Part shown: positions 1 through 9,468 of the stretch, in pieces
Numbering within the stretch: position 1 is the stretch's first letter
How the letters are laid out: each line of letters opens with the position of its first letter
Assembly: GCA_013816805.1 (NCBI GenBank)
Contig: JACDDS010000009.1
Location: forward strand, 62,001-126,000
Reading direction: 5' to 3'
DNA length: 64,000 nt
From: Chitinophagales bacterium
GTDB lineage: Bacteria; Bacteroidota; Bacteroidia; Chitinophagales; UBA10324
Position numbers and translations under genes: made by a program
Notes under the pieces: model-generated
Databases searched by the model: none
What the model was told of the DNA's origin: nothing
What the model saw: the letters and a program-made list of their open reading frames with translations, nothing else

Positions 1-83
1 TACATGATCGGCACTGTGAGCTCATAGCATACTTGCTGTAATCAGATCCTATTTTTTTCTAATTATGATTGGCTTCAATGTAC

Positions 84-116
84 TTGAGGTTATTTAATTA
101 CTGCTTTCTATATTTG
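84..116 (+). promoter_or_regulatory. Bacteroidota-type promoter for ligA
   Basis: TTG at 84-86 lies 22 bases before TATATTTG at 109-116, which fits the Bacteroidota sigma-ABfrA pattern (TTG, about 20 bases, TAnnTTTG). It precedes the ligA start at 184 by about 65 bases. The match is by eye only. Confidence 0.45.
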
Positions 117-165
117 AATTGAACTTCCGATGAATTTCCGGTAACTATCACCTGTCGGGATTTGA

Positions 166-2292
<2,127 letters not shown>

Positions 2293-2434
2293 AATAACTA
2301 TTCCGGATTGCTAAAAAGTGACTCCTTGCATAATGTACAGGAATTTTAGAAGAAACCCTCTGAATTAAAATGTTTTGTTCTTATAAACCTTTGTGAGTAA
2401 CCTTTACTTTTGTGACTCAAAAATCCCGGTACCT

Positions 2435-2509
2435 GGTCCCGTAGTTCAATGGATAGAATAGAAGTTTCCTAAACTTTTGATACAGGTTCGATTCCTGTCG
2501 GGACTACCA
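2435..2509 (+). tRNA. tRNA-Arg (anticodon CCU)
   Basis: The 75 bases fold as a cloverleaf. The acceptor arm GGTCCCG pairs with CGGGACT (one G-U pair), the D arm is GTTC/GAAT, and the anticodon arm GAAGT/ACTTT encloses the loop TTCCTAA, giving anticodon CCU (codon AGG). The T arm carries GGTTCGATTCC, and the 3' CCA is encoded. A TACTTTTG -7 element lies at 2405-2412, 22 bases upstream. No other tRNA was seen in the window. Confidence 0.95.
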
Positions 2510-2615
2510 AACAATCCGGATAAGAAAGGCGCTATCCAATACGATTTCGTATCACCCATAGGGTAAATTAAATTATTTGGCTTTATATTAGGTTTAATAA
2601 AAAGGTAAGTGCCAA

Positions 2616-3554
2616 TCAAAAACTCAACTTACTTACCTGAGACGGCCGGTAGAAAAATTTATCAGAAATTGATGAATTGAAATGCACATCGGAGATTATA
2701 TACTCTTCCAAAAGCTTACCGTTACTTCTGTAAATTTTATTCGAATGACTGATGGTGATCGGTCCCTCCCTCTTATAATCCGACCAAAAAATTTCTTCGG
2801 GCTGTTCATTACTTTCCAGTGAAGAGTAATGTTCTATTTTCCTGATCAGGTTATTGTGGGGATTCACATAAAAAACCCATCGGTCACTTCCCGTCTTGGC
2901 ATCGAATGTTACATCAAGCATTAAAGCTTTTTCTCCGTTTAGTGTAGTAGTGCCGGCAAACTTGGGTTGCACACCAGGATCTGTTAATTTAAAAGGAAGT
3001 GAAAAGCGATAGAGCGCCATCTCACATTTACACAAGGGAACGCACTGATCTTCATGGCACATAAATTCAAATTTCTTAGCCTCTGCATGGGCATCCACAA
3101 TATGATTATCTTCTGTAGCCCAATACCCATCCCCGTCTCTGCTTACAACCACATTTGCTCCATCATCTGTTACCGATTTAATCATTAACTCATGGCCTGA
3201 GCTTGTGTTCTTAAAAAAATATGTTTCGTATTCTTTTTTAATTACCGTTCCTTTTTCATTATATAGGAGGTGAGTGCGGACAAAATTTCCGTCGTGAATG
3301 GTGTTCCATGCATCTTTTCCTCCTGAGGCCTTAATCATGCCGGTTACGAGTTGCGATCCTGTTGGGGGCTTCATAAATTGTACCCAAAAATAACCACCGG
3401 CAATCACAAGCAATATCAAAACCGCTGCCACTTGTGCAATACGAACTCTCCGTAAAACAATCGGTTTCACCAAGTCCTTAACCTCAAGATCAGCATTCCA
3501 GGAAAGTCCTTCGTTTTCTTTTGGATCATTCTGATCGTTTGTATTTGTTTTCAT
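2616..3554 (-). CDS. Membrane-anchored protein, paralogue of the 4129-4950 lipoprotein (DUF6503-like)
   Basis: Function is unknown. I choose the internal ATG at 3554 (MKTNTNDQND), giving 312 residues; the open frame runs eight codons further. A charged N-terminus is followed by one membrane helix (about residues 38-60, VRIAQVAAVLILLVIAGG), so the rest should face the periplasm. The body resembles the lipoprotein at 4129-4950: PFKLTDPG here matches PYKLKDPG there, and DRWVFYVNPHNNLI matches DNVWYYFFEPGTGKLL. This suggests a shared beta-rich (LolA/DUF6503-like) fold. It carries a Cys cluster CHEDQCVPLCKC in mid-protein. It is the last gene of the hydrogenase accessory operon, so a role in assembly or envelope attachment of the hydrogenase is possible but unproven. 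Confidence 0.7.
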   Translation of the reverse strand: MKTNTNDQNDPKENEGLSWNADLEVKDLVKPIVLRRVRIAQVAAVLILLVIAGGYFWVQFMKPPTGSQLVTGMIKASGGKDAWNTIHDGNFVRTHLLYNEKGTVIKKEYETYFFKNTSSGHELMIKSVTDDGANVVVSRDGDGYWATEDNHIVDAHAEAKKFEFMCHEDQCVPLCKCEMALYRFSLPFKLTDPGVQPKFAGTTTLNGEKALMLDVTFDAKTGSDRWVFYVNPHNNLIRKIEHYSSLESNEQPEEIFWSDYKREGPITISHSNKIYRSNGKLLEEYIISDVHFNSSISDKFFYRPSQVSKLSF

Positions 3555-3617
3555 GTGCCTGTTAATTAAGAATGCCAATTTAAAAAAAACTTTCCAGCTA
3601 ATATTATATGCAGATAG

Positions 3618-4139
3618 TTATTTGTGTGATATATTCTCCATACTGTTATGTTCAACCCAGTCCACTATTTTTTGAAATGCAACAGGTATGGCATTGCTTA
3701 CAGCCATACTAACACCAATTCCAATTTCTTCATACTCCTCCGATTCGCAACCTAAAAAGAGAACGTGCTTTGGTAAAATATTCATTGCTTTCGCCATCAT
3801 CAAAGCTTTCAGGGGATTAATATAATGCATATCTGATAGAAATTCATTTCGTTCAGCAGCAGGCAGTTGTGCAATATCTTTTACCTCTACCTCCTTAAAA
3901 TGAATGGTACCCGCCTGACCTCCCCATTTTACAATGTCGAGTAAAATCAAGACATCATACTGATCAAATAATTGCTGTACCAAATGAATACCTCCCGATC
4001 CAATCTCCATAACTTTTATTGACGAGGGAAACGTAGCCTCCTGTTGCAGTTTTTGCGACAGCAAAACACCAAAGGCATCATCCTGCCTTAATTCATTGCC
4101 TACACCGGCAATCAATATATTAGGAAGATTATGGTACAT
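3618..4139 (-). CDS. [NiFe]-hydrogenase maturation protease (HyaD/HybD family, peptidase M52)
   Basis: This endopeptidase removes the C-terminal tail of the hydrogenase large subunit after nickel insertion. With the ATG at 4139 (MYHNLPNILIAG) the protein has 173 residues, close to the family norm, and overlaps the upstream gene by 11 bases. The N-terminal GVGNELRQDDAFG is the family signature. The three nickel-sensing ligands known from HybD (Glu16, Asp62, His93) have good counterparts here in Glu16, Asp68 (ILLDIV) and His105 (DMHYINPL). Its likely substrate is the large subunit encoded at 13723-15606, which has a 22-residue extension after DPCMPCTTH. The longer open frame (to 4184) would add 15 hydrophobic residues not found in the family. 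Confidence 0.93.
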   Translation of the reverse strand: MYHNLPNILIAGVGNELRQDDAFGVLLSQKLQQEATFPSSIKVMEIGSGGIHLVQQLFDQYDVLILLDIVKWGGQAGTIHFKEVEVKDIAQLPAAERNEFLSDMHYINPLKALMMAKAMNILPKHVLFLGCESEEYEEIGIGVSMAVSNAIPVAFQKIVDWVEHNSMENISHK

Positions 4140-4950
4140 CCGGAATATGAAAATAGTCCTCACGAAATCTCTTATCGAAAACAATATGGCTTTGTGTAAT
4201 TTCTGAAACTTTGCTCAATGGTTTATTCAAAGTATCAGCAGTATAACCTATCCGTTTAACAGGCATCAATAAGCCGCCAGACTTTTCAAATCCTTCGTAT
4301 CGTGTGTAATCCCAGTAATTGTATTTTCCATTTAGTGAATTTGCAAGCAGCTTCCCTGTGCCAGGTTCAAAAAAATAATACCATACGTTATCCGGATTGC
4401 TGCCGGCCCCTTTGACGTATGAAGCCTTTACTACTTGTGCCGGAACACCATCTAACAAGGTTACCATTCCTTCGTATGCGGCTTTTATCCCGGGATCCTT
4501 GAGCTTATAGGGCATGCACATGACGTACTGCGAGCCAAAACAAGAATTCCATGCCCCATCAATATCTTTTTGTTTACTGGATAATTTACCGTTATATAAC
4601 TTCCGGGCTTTCATGCCATCATGAATCAAAGTGATCGCAGTATCATGAAGCACATAAGAAATCTTTGCATGAAATTCCGGCTGGAGGACATAATCAAAAT
4701 GCTGGTTCAGCTCCCGTACAATTGCACCTGTACTGTCGTAGCTTATAGTTTTCTTATCAAAAGACAGGGATCGCTTTTGTTGCCAGGTATTAAAACCTCC
4801 GGCATAGACATTTGCACGGTCAATAATCACACGCGACGAGTCGTCCATTGTAACCGGCAGATCTGCGCGTTCTATAGTATCATGGTGTTTACAAGCTTCT
4901 AAAGCAATTATCAAAAAAGCAACGACAAAGCTATTAAGCCTAAAATTCAT
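4129..4950 (-). CDS. Lipoprotein in hydrogenase accessory operon (DUF6503-like)
   Basis: This 273-residue protein has a lipoprotein signal peptide ending in a lipobox (ALEAC, Cys near residue 19), so it should be lipid-anchored in the envelope. The remainder has alternating beta-type patterns and the segment MPYKLKDPGIKAAYEG, shared with the paralogue at 2616-3554. I recognise no catalytic motif. It lies between the Rieske gene (36 bases upstream) and the maturation protease, whose start overlaps its end, so it is co-transcribed with hydrogenase genes. A role in the envelope side of hydrogenase function is inference from context only. Confidence 0.75.
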   Translation of the reverse strand: MNFRLNSFVVAFLIIALEACKHHDTIERADLPVTMDDSSRVIIDRANVYAGGFNTWQQKRSLSFDKKTISYDSTGAIVRELNQHFDYVLQPEFHAKISYVLHDTAITLIHDGMKARKLYNGKLSSKQKDIDGAWNSCFGSQYVMCMPYKLKDPGIKAAYEGMVTLLDGVPAQVVKASYVKGAGSNPDNVWYYFFEPGTGKLLANSLNGKYNYWDYTRYEGFEKSGGLLMPVKRIGYTADTLNKPLSKVSEITQSHIVFDKRFREDYFHIPDVP

Positions 4951-4986
4951 GGGAAGTGTATTAAAAAAATTTACCTGAGTAAAGGT

Positions 4987-5631
4987 TTACATATTTAGTC
5001 CTATTCTTATCTCTCCTCCATCACTGATTGTCAACGGATAGCTTTTTAACTTTTGAAGAGGATTCGCTTCCATGATTCCATCAGATAAACGGTATTTGCA
5101 ACCATGCCACGGGCACATAAGAAAACCTTTTTCAATAACTGCTCCATCCAATGGCAGTGCAGTAGATCCGCAGCAATTTTTGACAGCATACACCCCACCT
5201 TCCGTTTTACAAATCAATATATTTTCCCCTTCTTCAGAAAATCGGTATGCAATATTTTCTTTAAGCACTTGTAATTTTCCTATAGGCAGCCAAAGGGGAA
5301 ACTTATCGCTTCTGTTACCATTATTCCCGGCTAATATTTCCTGTGCTAATATTCCATTTTGGATTTCGGTGTGAAACAGGTCGTACAGGCTGAATAATAA
5401 ATTGACAGCTTTATCACTTTTCATTTTGGTTTGCAGGTCCGGATAATTAATGATTATTTCCTTAAAAAGCCTGGTTAGTGCTTCACGATGAAGCATATCA
5501 AAATTCTGTAGCAGCTCCTGAAAATCCTCTTTTGCTTTGGGATAGGGAAGATCATCAACCTGGGCAATCAGGTCTTCCGTTTGTGAAGCGAGCTGTTCAT
5601 ACTCTGTATCCGATAAAAAAATGCTATCCAT
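4987..5631 (-). CDS. Helical domain plus atypical Rieske [2Fe-2S] domain, hydrogenase-associated
   Basis: The first 90 residues form a helical domain with the pattern ...AVNLLFSLYDLFHTE, resembling the NifU-like helical domain found in group 1h hydrogenase clusters. Residues 110-214 look like a Rieske ferredoxin: GGVYAVKN, then the two ligand boxes, then a C-terminal strand. The second box is canonical (Cys173-Pro-Trp-His176). The first box, normally CxH, reads Cys153-Cys154-Gly-Ser156, so the histidine ligand is replaced by serine while an extra cysteine sits beside the conserved one; Cys178 lies nearby too. The protein has no signal peptide and is probably a cytoplasmic electron carrier for the hydrogenase. 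It ends 36 bases before the lipoprotein gene and starts 5 bases after the winged-helix gene. Confidence 0.85.
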   Translation of the reverse strand: MDSIFLSDTEYEQLASQTEDLIAQVDDLPYPKAKEDFQELLQNFDMLHREALTRLFKEIIINYPDLQTKMKSDKAVNLLFSLYDLFHTEIQNGILAQEILAGNNGNRSDKFPLWLPIGKLQVLKENIAYRFSEEGENILICKTEGGVYAVKNCCGSTALPLDGAVIEKGFLMCPWHGCKYRLSDGIMEANPLQKLKSYPLTISDGGEIRIGLNM

Positions 5632-5636
5632 TTATA

Positions 5637-6059
5637 TTAATGATGGTGATGACTGTCGGCACAGTTATGAACACAGTCTTCCAGTTTTTCACCTTCGTGA
5701 TAACAAAATTCACAATCTGGTCCGCACTCCCCGTGACCTGCTTTTTGCATTCCTTCAAACGCGTTCCTGAAAATACTTCCGGCTTCCTTTTTCCCAACTG
5801 ATGTTAATTTAATACAACTGCTTTCACTTAATTTTTCATCTTCAGTTTTCAAGTAACCTGCTTTTATATTTTTTTGAAGATGAAATAACAGATTATCAGC
5901 TTTAGTATTTAATAAAACCATTAATCGGTTGAAAGGAACTGCATCGGCTAATCCTTCCCCTTCCATCCAATACAATACCTGGAGAATTTCTTCCCTCCAG
6001 AACAGGACATCGACTGCTTGCTGATTTGTATCATTTTTTCTTTCAGGCATTGGCTTCAA
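5637..6059 (-). CDS. Winged-helix protein with Cys/His-rich metal-binding tail
   Basis: The 140 residues start with a predicted winged-helix domain (about 15-100: WREEILQVLYWMEGEG ... LTSVGKKEAG), followed by a tail rich in metal ligands: GECGPDCEFCYHEG, then CVHNC, ending in four histidines. The open frame overlaps the upstream gene by 17 bases; an alternative ATG three codons in (MPERK) would still overlap by 8. It lies inside the hydrogenase accessory operon. The tail could bind nickel or iron, making the protein a metal chaperone or a metal-responsive regulator. It is not a recognisable HypA: the CxxC-x(n)-CxxC zinc site and N-terminal MH of that family are missing. Confidence 0.75.
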   Translation of the reverse strand: MKPMPERKNDTNQQAVDVLFWREEILQVLYWMEGEGLADAVPFNRLMVLLNTKADNLLFHLQKNIKAGYLKTEDEKLSESSCIKLTSVGKKEAGSIFRNAFEGMQKAGHGECGPDCEFCYHEGEKLEDCVHNCADSHHHH

Positions 6060-6591
6060 TTAAAGTATCACCAAATAGCGGTTTAAAATTAATCAATTCT
6101 GCACTTTCTGTATTAGAAAGTTGCTGCAGTGTTTCTATCACAAGAGGGACTGCCTGCAGCATTTCTTCTGTAAAACTTTCTCCTGCTTCTTCAGCACCTG
6201 GCTCTACATCTACAAAAAAAGTTTCACCCGTCCATATTTTAAAATATTCTCCGATGATCAATAAATTTTCTACGGAAATAACGCCGGTAACAGCATCGCC
6301 AATACAGCGTTGTATTAACTCTTCATCGGGCAATTTACCTTTCCATTTAAAAACTGTGATGTCACCGATTTTCCTGCCTGGTCTTTCAATCGCCGAAAGA
6401 AGAATTACACGATCGTATTGTGTGGGTAATGATTGGAACTTTTGTACAATAGCAATTGGTCCCCAATTAAGTTCATCCACTTCAACCCCTTTACCCCAAT
6501 TCATTTTTTGGAGTTTAGGTAATAATGCGGAGCCAATTGAATGATTTGACAGGTTGTGATAACCGACTGTGCCAATAAAGACTTTTTTCAT
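6043..6591 (-). CDS. Degenerate hydrogenase maturation protease homologue
   Basis: I use the ATG at 6591 (MKKVFIGTVGYHN), giving 182 residues; the frame stays open for 57 further codons that look non-coding. The layout matches M52 hydrogenase proteases: an N-terminal strand then GTVGYHNLSNHSIG in place of GxGN(E)xxxDDxxG, RVILLSAIERPGRKIGDITVFKW in place of the strand with the nickel-binding Asp, and a C-terminal GEYFKIWTGETFFVDVEP like the usual final strands. All three nickel ligands (Glu, Asp, His) are absent, so peptidase activity is unlikely. It is the first gene of the accessory operon, and a scaffold or chaperone role for the large subunit is plausible. The fold assignment rests on pattern matching by eye. 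Confidence 0.7.
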   Translation of the reverse strand: MKKVFIGTVGYHNLSNHSIGSALLPKLQKMNWGKGVEVDELNWGPIAIVQKFQSLPTQYDRVILLSAIERPGRKIGDITVFKWKGKLPDEELIQRCIGDAVTGVISVENLLIIGEYFKIWTGETFFVDVEPGAEEAGESFTEEMLQAVPLVIETLQQLSNTESAELINFKPLFGDTLIEANA

Positions 6592-6688
6592 AAATCTAAT
6601 CTGCATTCTTTTCAATGAAGTTTTTGTTCCTTCACCGTTCACAAGTTCACAAGTTGTTTGAGATGGAGACATTTCGTAGTCCGTAAAA

Positions 6689-7468
6689 ATGATTGAAAGT
6701 ACTAAAAAGCATTGGAAGATATATCTTATGGAAGCTGCTGGGTTAGGAGGTTTTGTTATCATCGCAGGCCTTTTAACAATCCTTCTTGAACATCCTGATT
6801 TGCCTGTTATGCAAAGTGAATTAGGTAATCATGCTGTCCTTCGCAGAATACCATTAGGAATTATCCTCGGTGCATACATTACAATAGTTGTTCTTTTATC
6901 CGGCAAAAAATCCGGTGCTCATATTGATCCGGCAGTTACATGGACTTTTTTCAGGCTTGGTAAAATTGATAAGCGTGATGCTATATGGTATACAATTGCT
7001 CAATTTGCCGGCGCAAGCGCTGCCGCTCTGCTTTTAAAATTTACGATGGGAAAATTGTTTGCACACCCATTGATAAATTTTGCTATTACCGAACCAAAAC
7101 CACCGCATGGAACAATGAGTGCTTTAATAGCCGAGTTTATTATTTCTTTTATACTGATGCTTACATTATTAATAGCCGGCAGCTCAAAAAAAATTGAAAA
7201 ATATGTAGCAATAATATCAGGTGCATTGATTGCTTTGTATATAATTATAGAAATGCCATTTTCAGGTATGAGCCTTAACCCTGCACGGTCATTCGCTGCC
7301 GCACTTGCTGGCAATAAATGGGAGCATTTGTGGGTCTATTTTGTTGCGCCGCCAATAGCTATGTTAACCGCAGGAAAATTGTATCAGCAATGGAAAGATA
7401 AAAGGATAATGAAGCAAACCGAAGATTATAAAGAGATACCAAAATACCCGGTTGAAGAAACTGAATAG
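6689..7468 (+). CDS. MIP-family channel (aquaporin/glycerol facilitator)
   Basis: This integral membrane protein of 259 residues has six hydrophobic spans and the two half-helix motifs of aquaporins. The second motif is canonical (SLNPARS, Asn197). The first reads SGAHIDPAV, with Asp80 where Asn is nearly invariant. It should pass water or small neutral solutes across the inner membrane. It is transcribed away from the hydrogenase accessory operon, with 97 bases between the two starts. The substrate cannot be decided from the sequence, and the Asn-to-Asp change may alter selectivity. Confidence 0.9.
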   Translation: MIESTKKHWKIYLMEAAGLGGFVIIAGLLTILLEHPDLPVMQSELGNHAVLRRIPLGIILGAYITIVVLLSGKKSGAHIDPAVTWTFFRLGKIDKRDAIWYTIAQFAGASAAALLLKFTMGKLFAHPLINFAITEPKPPHGTMSALIAEFIISFILMLTLLIAGSSKKIEKYVAIISGALIALYIIIEMPFSGMSLNPARSFAAALAGNKWEHLWVYFVAPPIAMLTAGKLYQQWKDKRIMKQTEDYKEIPKYPVEETE

Positions 7469-8434
7469 CTACAGAGTATTCAACTTTGGTAAAACTTTTT
7501 CTCCGAATACATTAATAAATTCTTCCTGGTTTCTGCCTACATTATGAAGAATTATTTTTTCAAATCCTAATTCGGTATATTCTTTTAAACTATCAATGTG
7601 TTGCTGAATATTGGAAGAAACCAATATCTTTTTTTTAATGTTTTCAATTGTTACAAACTCCCCAAGTGCATCAAATTGCTCTACTTTCCATAAATCACCT
7701 TTTACCTTACCGGGAAAAATGTTTGTCCGCCATTGATGAAAAACATCTGCTGCAAGTTTCTCTTCATCTTCACCATAGCCCAACTGAACCTGCAGATAAA
7801 CGGGCTTTTCTTCACCACCGCCTTTCTTAAATGCGTTCACTATTTCTTTTAATTCATTTATTGGCTTATGTGCGGTTAATAATCCTTCCGCCCAACTGCC
7901 CATCCATTCCGCAGTTTCAGGGGTAAGCGCAGCACCTAAAAGTAAAGGTTGATATTTTGGTAACGTATATAGTTTTGCATTTTCAATTGTTACATGCCCG
8001 GAGTGAGATACCAATTCACCATTCAGCAGGCGTTTAATAATATCAAAGCATTCCAGTAAACGTTGATTACGGATTGATTTTGCAGGCCATTTTTCCCCCG
8101 TAATTTTTTCATTAAGCGCCTCGCCTGTGCCTAAGGCCATCCAAAAACGATTGGGAAACATTTCAGAAAGTGTTGCGGCTGCCTGTGCTATAATTGCCGG
8201 ATGCTGCCTTTGTCCCGGTGCGGTAACAACTCCGCATGGTATTGTAGTTGCTTGTAATGCTGCACCAAGCCAGGAATAAACATAGCCGCTTTGTCCCTGC
8301 CTTTCACTCCAGGGATGAAAATGATCTGATGCATTTATTGATGTAAAGCCCGCCTCTTCAGCAAGTTTGGAAAGCACAATTAATTTGCCCGGGGCAAATT
8401 GCTCATGCGATGCCTGGTACCCAAAAGTTGTCAT
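7469..8434 (-). CDS. LLM-class flavin-dependent oxidoreductase (TIGR03885-like)
   Basis: This 321-residue luciferase-like (TIM-barrel) monooxygenase or oxidoreductase has the family N-terminus GYQASHEQFAPGKLIVLSKL, the ASDHFHPW segment, and GTGEALNE. It resembles the F420-dependent glucose-6-phosphate dehydrogenase group, but the window gives no sign of F420 synthesis. In Bacteroidota such proteins are annotated as FMN-using (TIGR03885), which I prefer. The stop abuts the aquaporin stop (7468/7469), so the two genes converge. The substrate is unknown. Confidence 0.85.
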   Translation of the reverse strand: MTTFGYQASHEQFAPGKLIVLSKLAEEAGFTSINASDHFHPWSERQGQSGYVYSWLGAALQATTIPCGVVTAPGQRQHPAIIAQAAATLSEMFPNRFWMALGTGEALNEKITGEKWPAKSIRNQRLLECFDIIKRLLNGELVSHSGHVTIENAKLYTLPKYQPLLLGAALTPETAEWMGSWAEGLLTAHKPINELKEIVNAFKKGGGEEKPVYLQVQLGYGEDEEKLAADVFHQWRTNIFPGKVKGDLWKVEQFDALGEFVTIENIKKKILVSSNIQQHIDSLKEYTELGFEKIILHNVGRNQEEFINVFGEKVLPKLNTL

Positions 8435-8446
8435 TATTAGTTTTAT

Positions 8447-8524
8447 TTATCACAAGTTACCATGCGCCGCTCCATAATAATTCATAAAAACAATAAGCAT
8501 ATAAACGTTATACTCTTGTGATAA
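8447..8524. promoter_or_regulatory. Inverted repeat in a divergent promoter region
   Basis: TTATCACAAG (8447-8456) and CTTGTGATAA (8515-8524) are perfect 10-base inverted copies between the divergent LLM and SDR genes. They could be paired binding sites of one regulator, although a spacing of 58 bases is long for a single operator. This is a possible regulatory site only. Confidence 0.35.
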
Positions 8525-8602
8525 TTTCATTTTATAATAGCAATACTTTTAATAATTATTAAGATTGATGAAGAGATAAGATGTAAATAAAATGATGATA
8601 AC

Positions 8603-9466
8603 ATGAAAGAATATTCAAAAGCAAAAGAATTTAAGGGACAAAAACTACCGTATCCTGCTAAACAATCAGAAATGGATCCCTTACCGGAAAGCAGTTTATC
8701 TAATTACAAACCTGCAGGAAAGCTTTCAGGCAAAGTTGCAATTATTACCGGAGGAGATTCCGGTGTAGGGCGTGCAGTGGCTATAGGATTTTCAATGGAA
8801 GGAGCAAATGTTGCAATTGTATACAATGTAAATGATGATGATGCTAATGAAACAAAAACATTGTGTGAGAAAAATAATACAAAATGTTTATTGATAAAGT
8901 GTGATGTCCGCAACTCCTCAGATTGCAAAGAAGCGGTTAGAAAAACAGTAGAAGAATTTGGCAAACTAAATATTCTTGTAAATAATGCAGCTTATCAAAT
9001 GGCGCAGAAAAAGTTTGAAGATATTACTGAAAAACAATTGCGGCGCACGTTTGAAACAAATATTTTCGGTTACTTTTTTATGGCGCAGGCTGCCTTACCT
9101 CATTTACATAAAGGTGATTCCATTATCAATACCGGCAGTATTGTAGGCAAAACCGGAATCGCTATTTTGATTGATTATTCATCAAGTAAAGGCGCTATAC
9201 ATTCTTTTACAAAATCTCTTGCGTTAAATCTTGGAGAAAAAGACATTCGTGTCAATTGTATTGTTGTTGGTCCGGTTTGGACTCCCAATATTCCGGGCAC
9301 TATGCCAATTGAAGAAGTAGAAAATTTTGGTCATGAAGTGGCTTTGATGCGGCCTGGGCAGCCGGAAGAATTAGCACCTGCTTATATTCTTCTTGCTTCT
9401 GATGATGGAAGCTTTATTACCGGCAGTTGCATTGAAGTTACCGGCGGAAAACTATCAAGCGATTAA
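8603..9466 (+). CDS. Short-chain dehydrogenase/reductase (YghA/YhdF type)
   Basis: The 287-residue NAD(P)-dependent oxidoreductase begins with the tail typical of the YghA/stress-protein-39 subgroup (LPYPAKQSEMDPLPES), then the Rossmann dinucleotide site TGGDSGVGRA, NNAAYQ, the catalytic serine in NTGSIVG, and the catalytic pair in YSSSK. The C-terminus FITGSCIEVTGGK is standard. It starts a plus-strand run with the gluconate-dehydrogenase-like subunit (2 bases downstream), the GMC oxidoreductase and a glycosidase, suggesting a sugar- or polyol-oxidation or stress module. The exact substrate is not known. Confidence 0.92.
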   Translation: MKEYSKAKEFKGQKLPYPAKQSEMDPLPESSLSNYKPAGKLSGKVAIITGGDSGVGRAVAIGFSMEGANVAIVYNVNDDDANETKTLCEKNNTKCLLIKCDVRNSSDCKEAVRKTVEEFGKLNILVNNAAYQMAQKKFEDITEKQLRRTFETNIFGYFFMAQAALPHLHKGDSIINTGSIVGKTGIAILIDYSSSKGAIHSFTKSLALNLGEKDIRVNCIVVGPVWTPNIPGTMPIEEVENFGHEVALMRPGQPEELAPAYILLASDDGSFITGSCIEVTGGKLSSD

Positions 9467-9468
9467 AT

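Noticed and set aside
5637-6059. HypA for nickel insertion
   Set aside because: It lacks the N-terminal MH and the CxxC...CxxC zinc site of HypA; only the general Cys/His richness is shared.
6592-6762. N-terminal extension of the degenerate protease frame
   Set aside because: The 57 codons upstream of 6591 overlap the divergent aquaporin gene start and resemble no protease N-terminus; MKKVFIGTVG is the natural start.
7469-8434. F420-dependent glucose-6-phosphate dehydrogenase
   Set aside because: Similarity is at the LLM family level and nothing suggests F420 in this organism, so an FMN-type assignment is safer.
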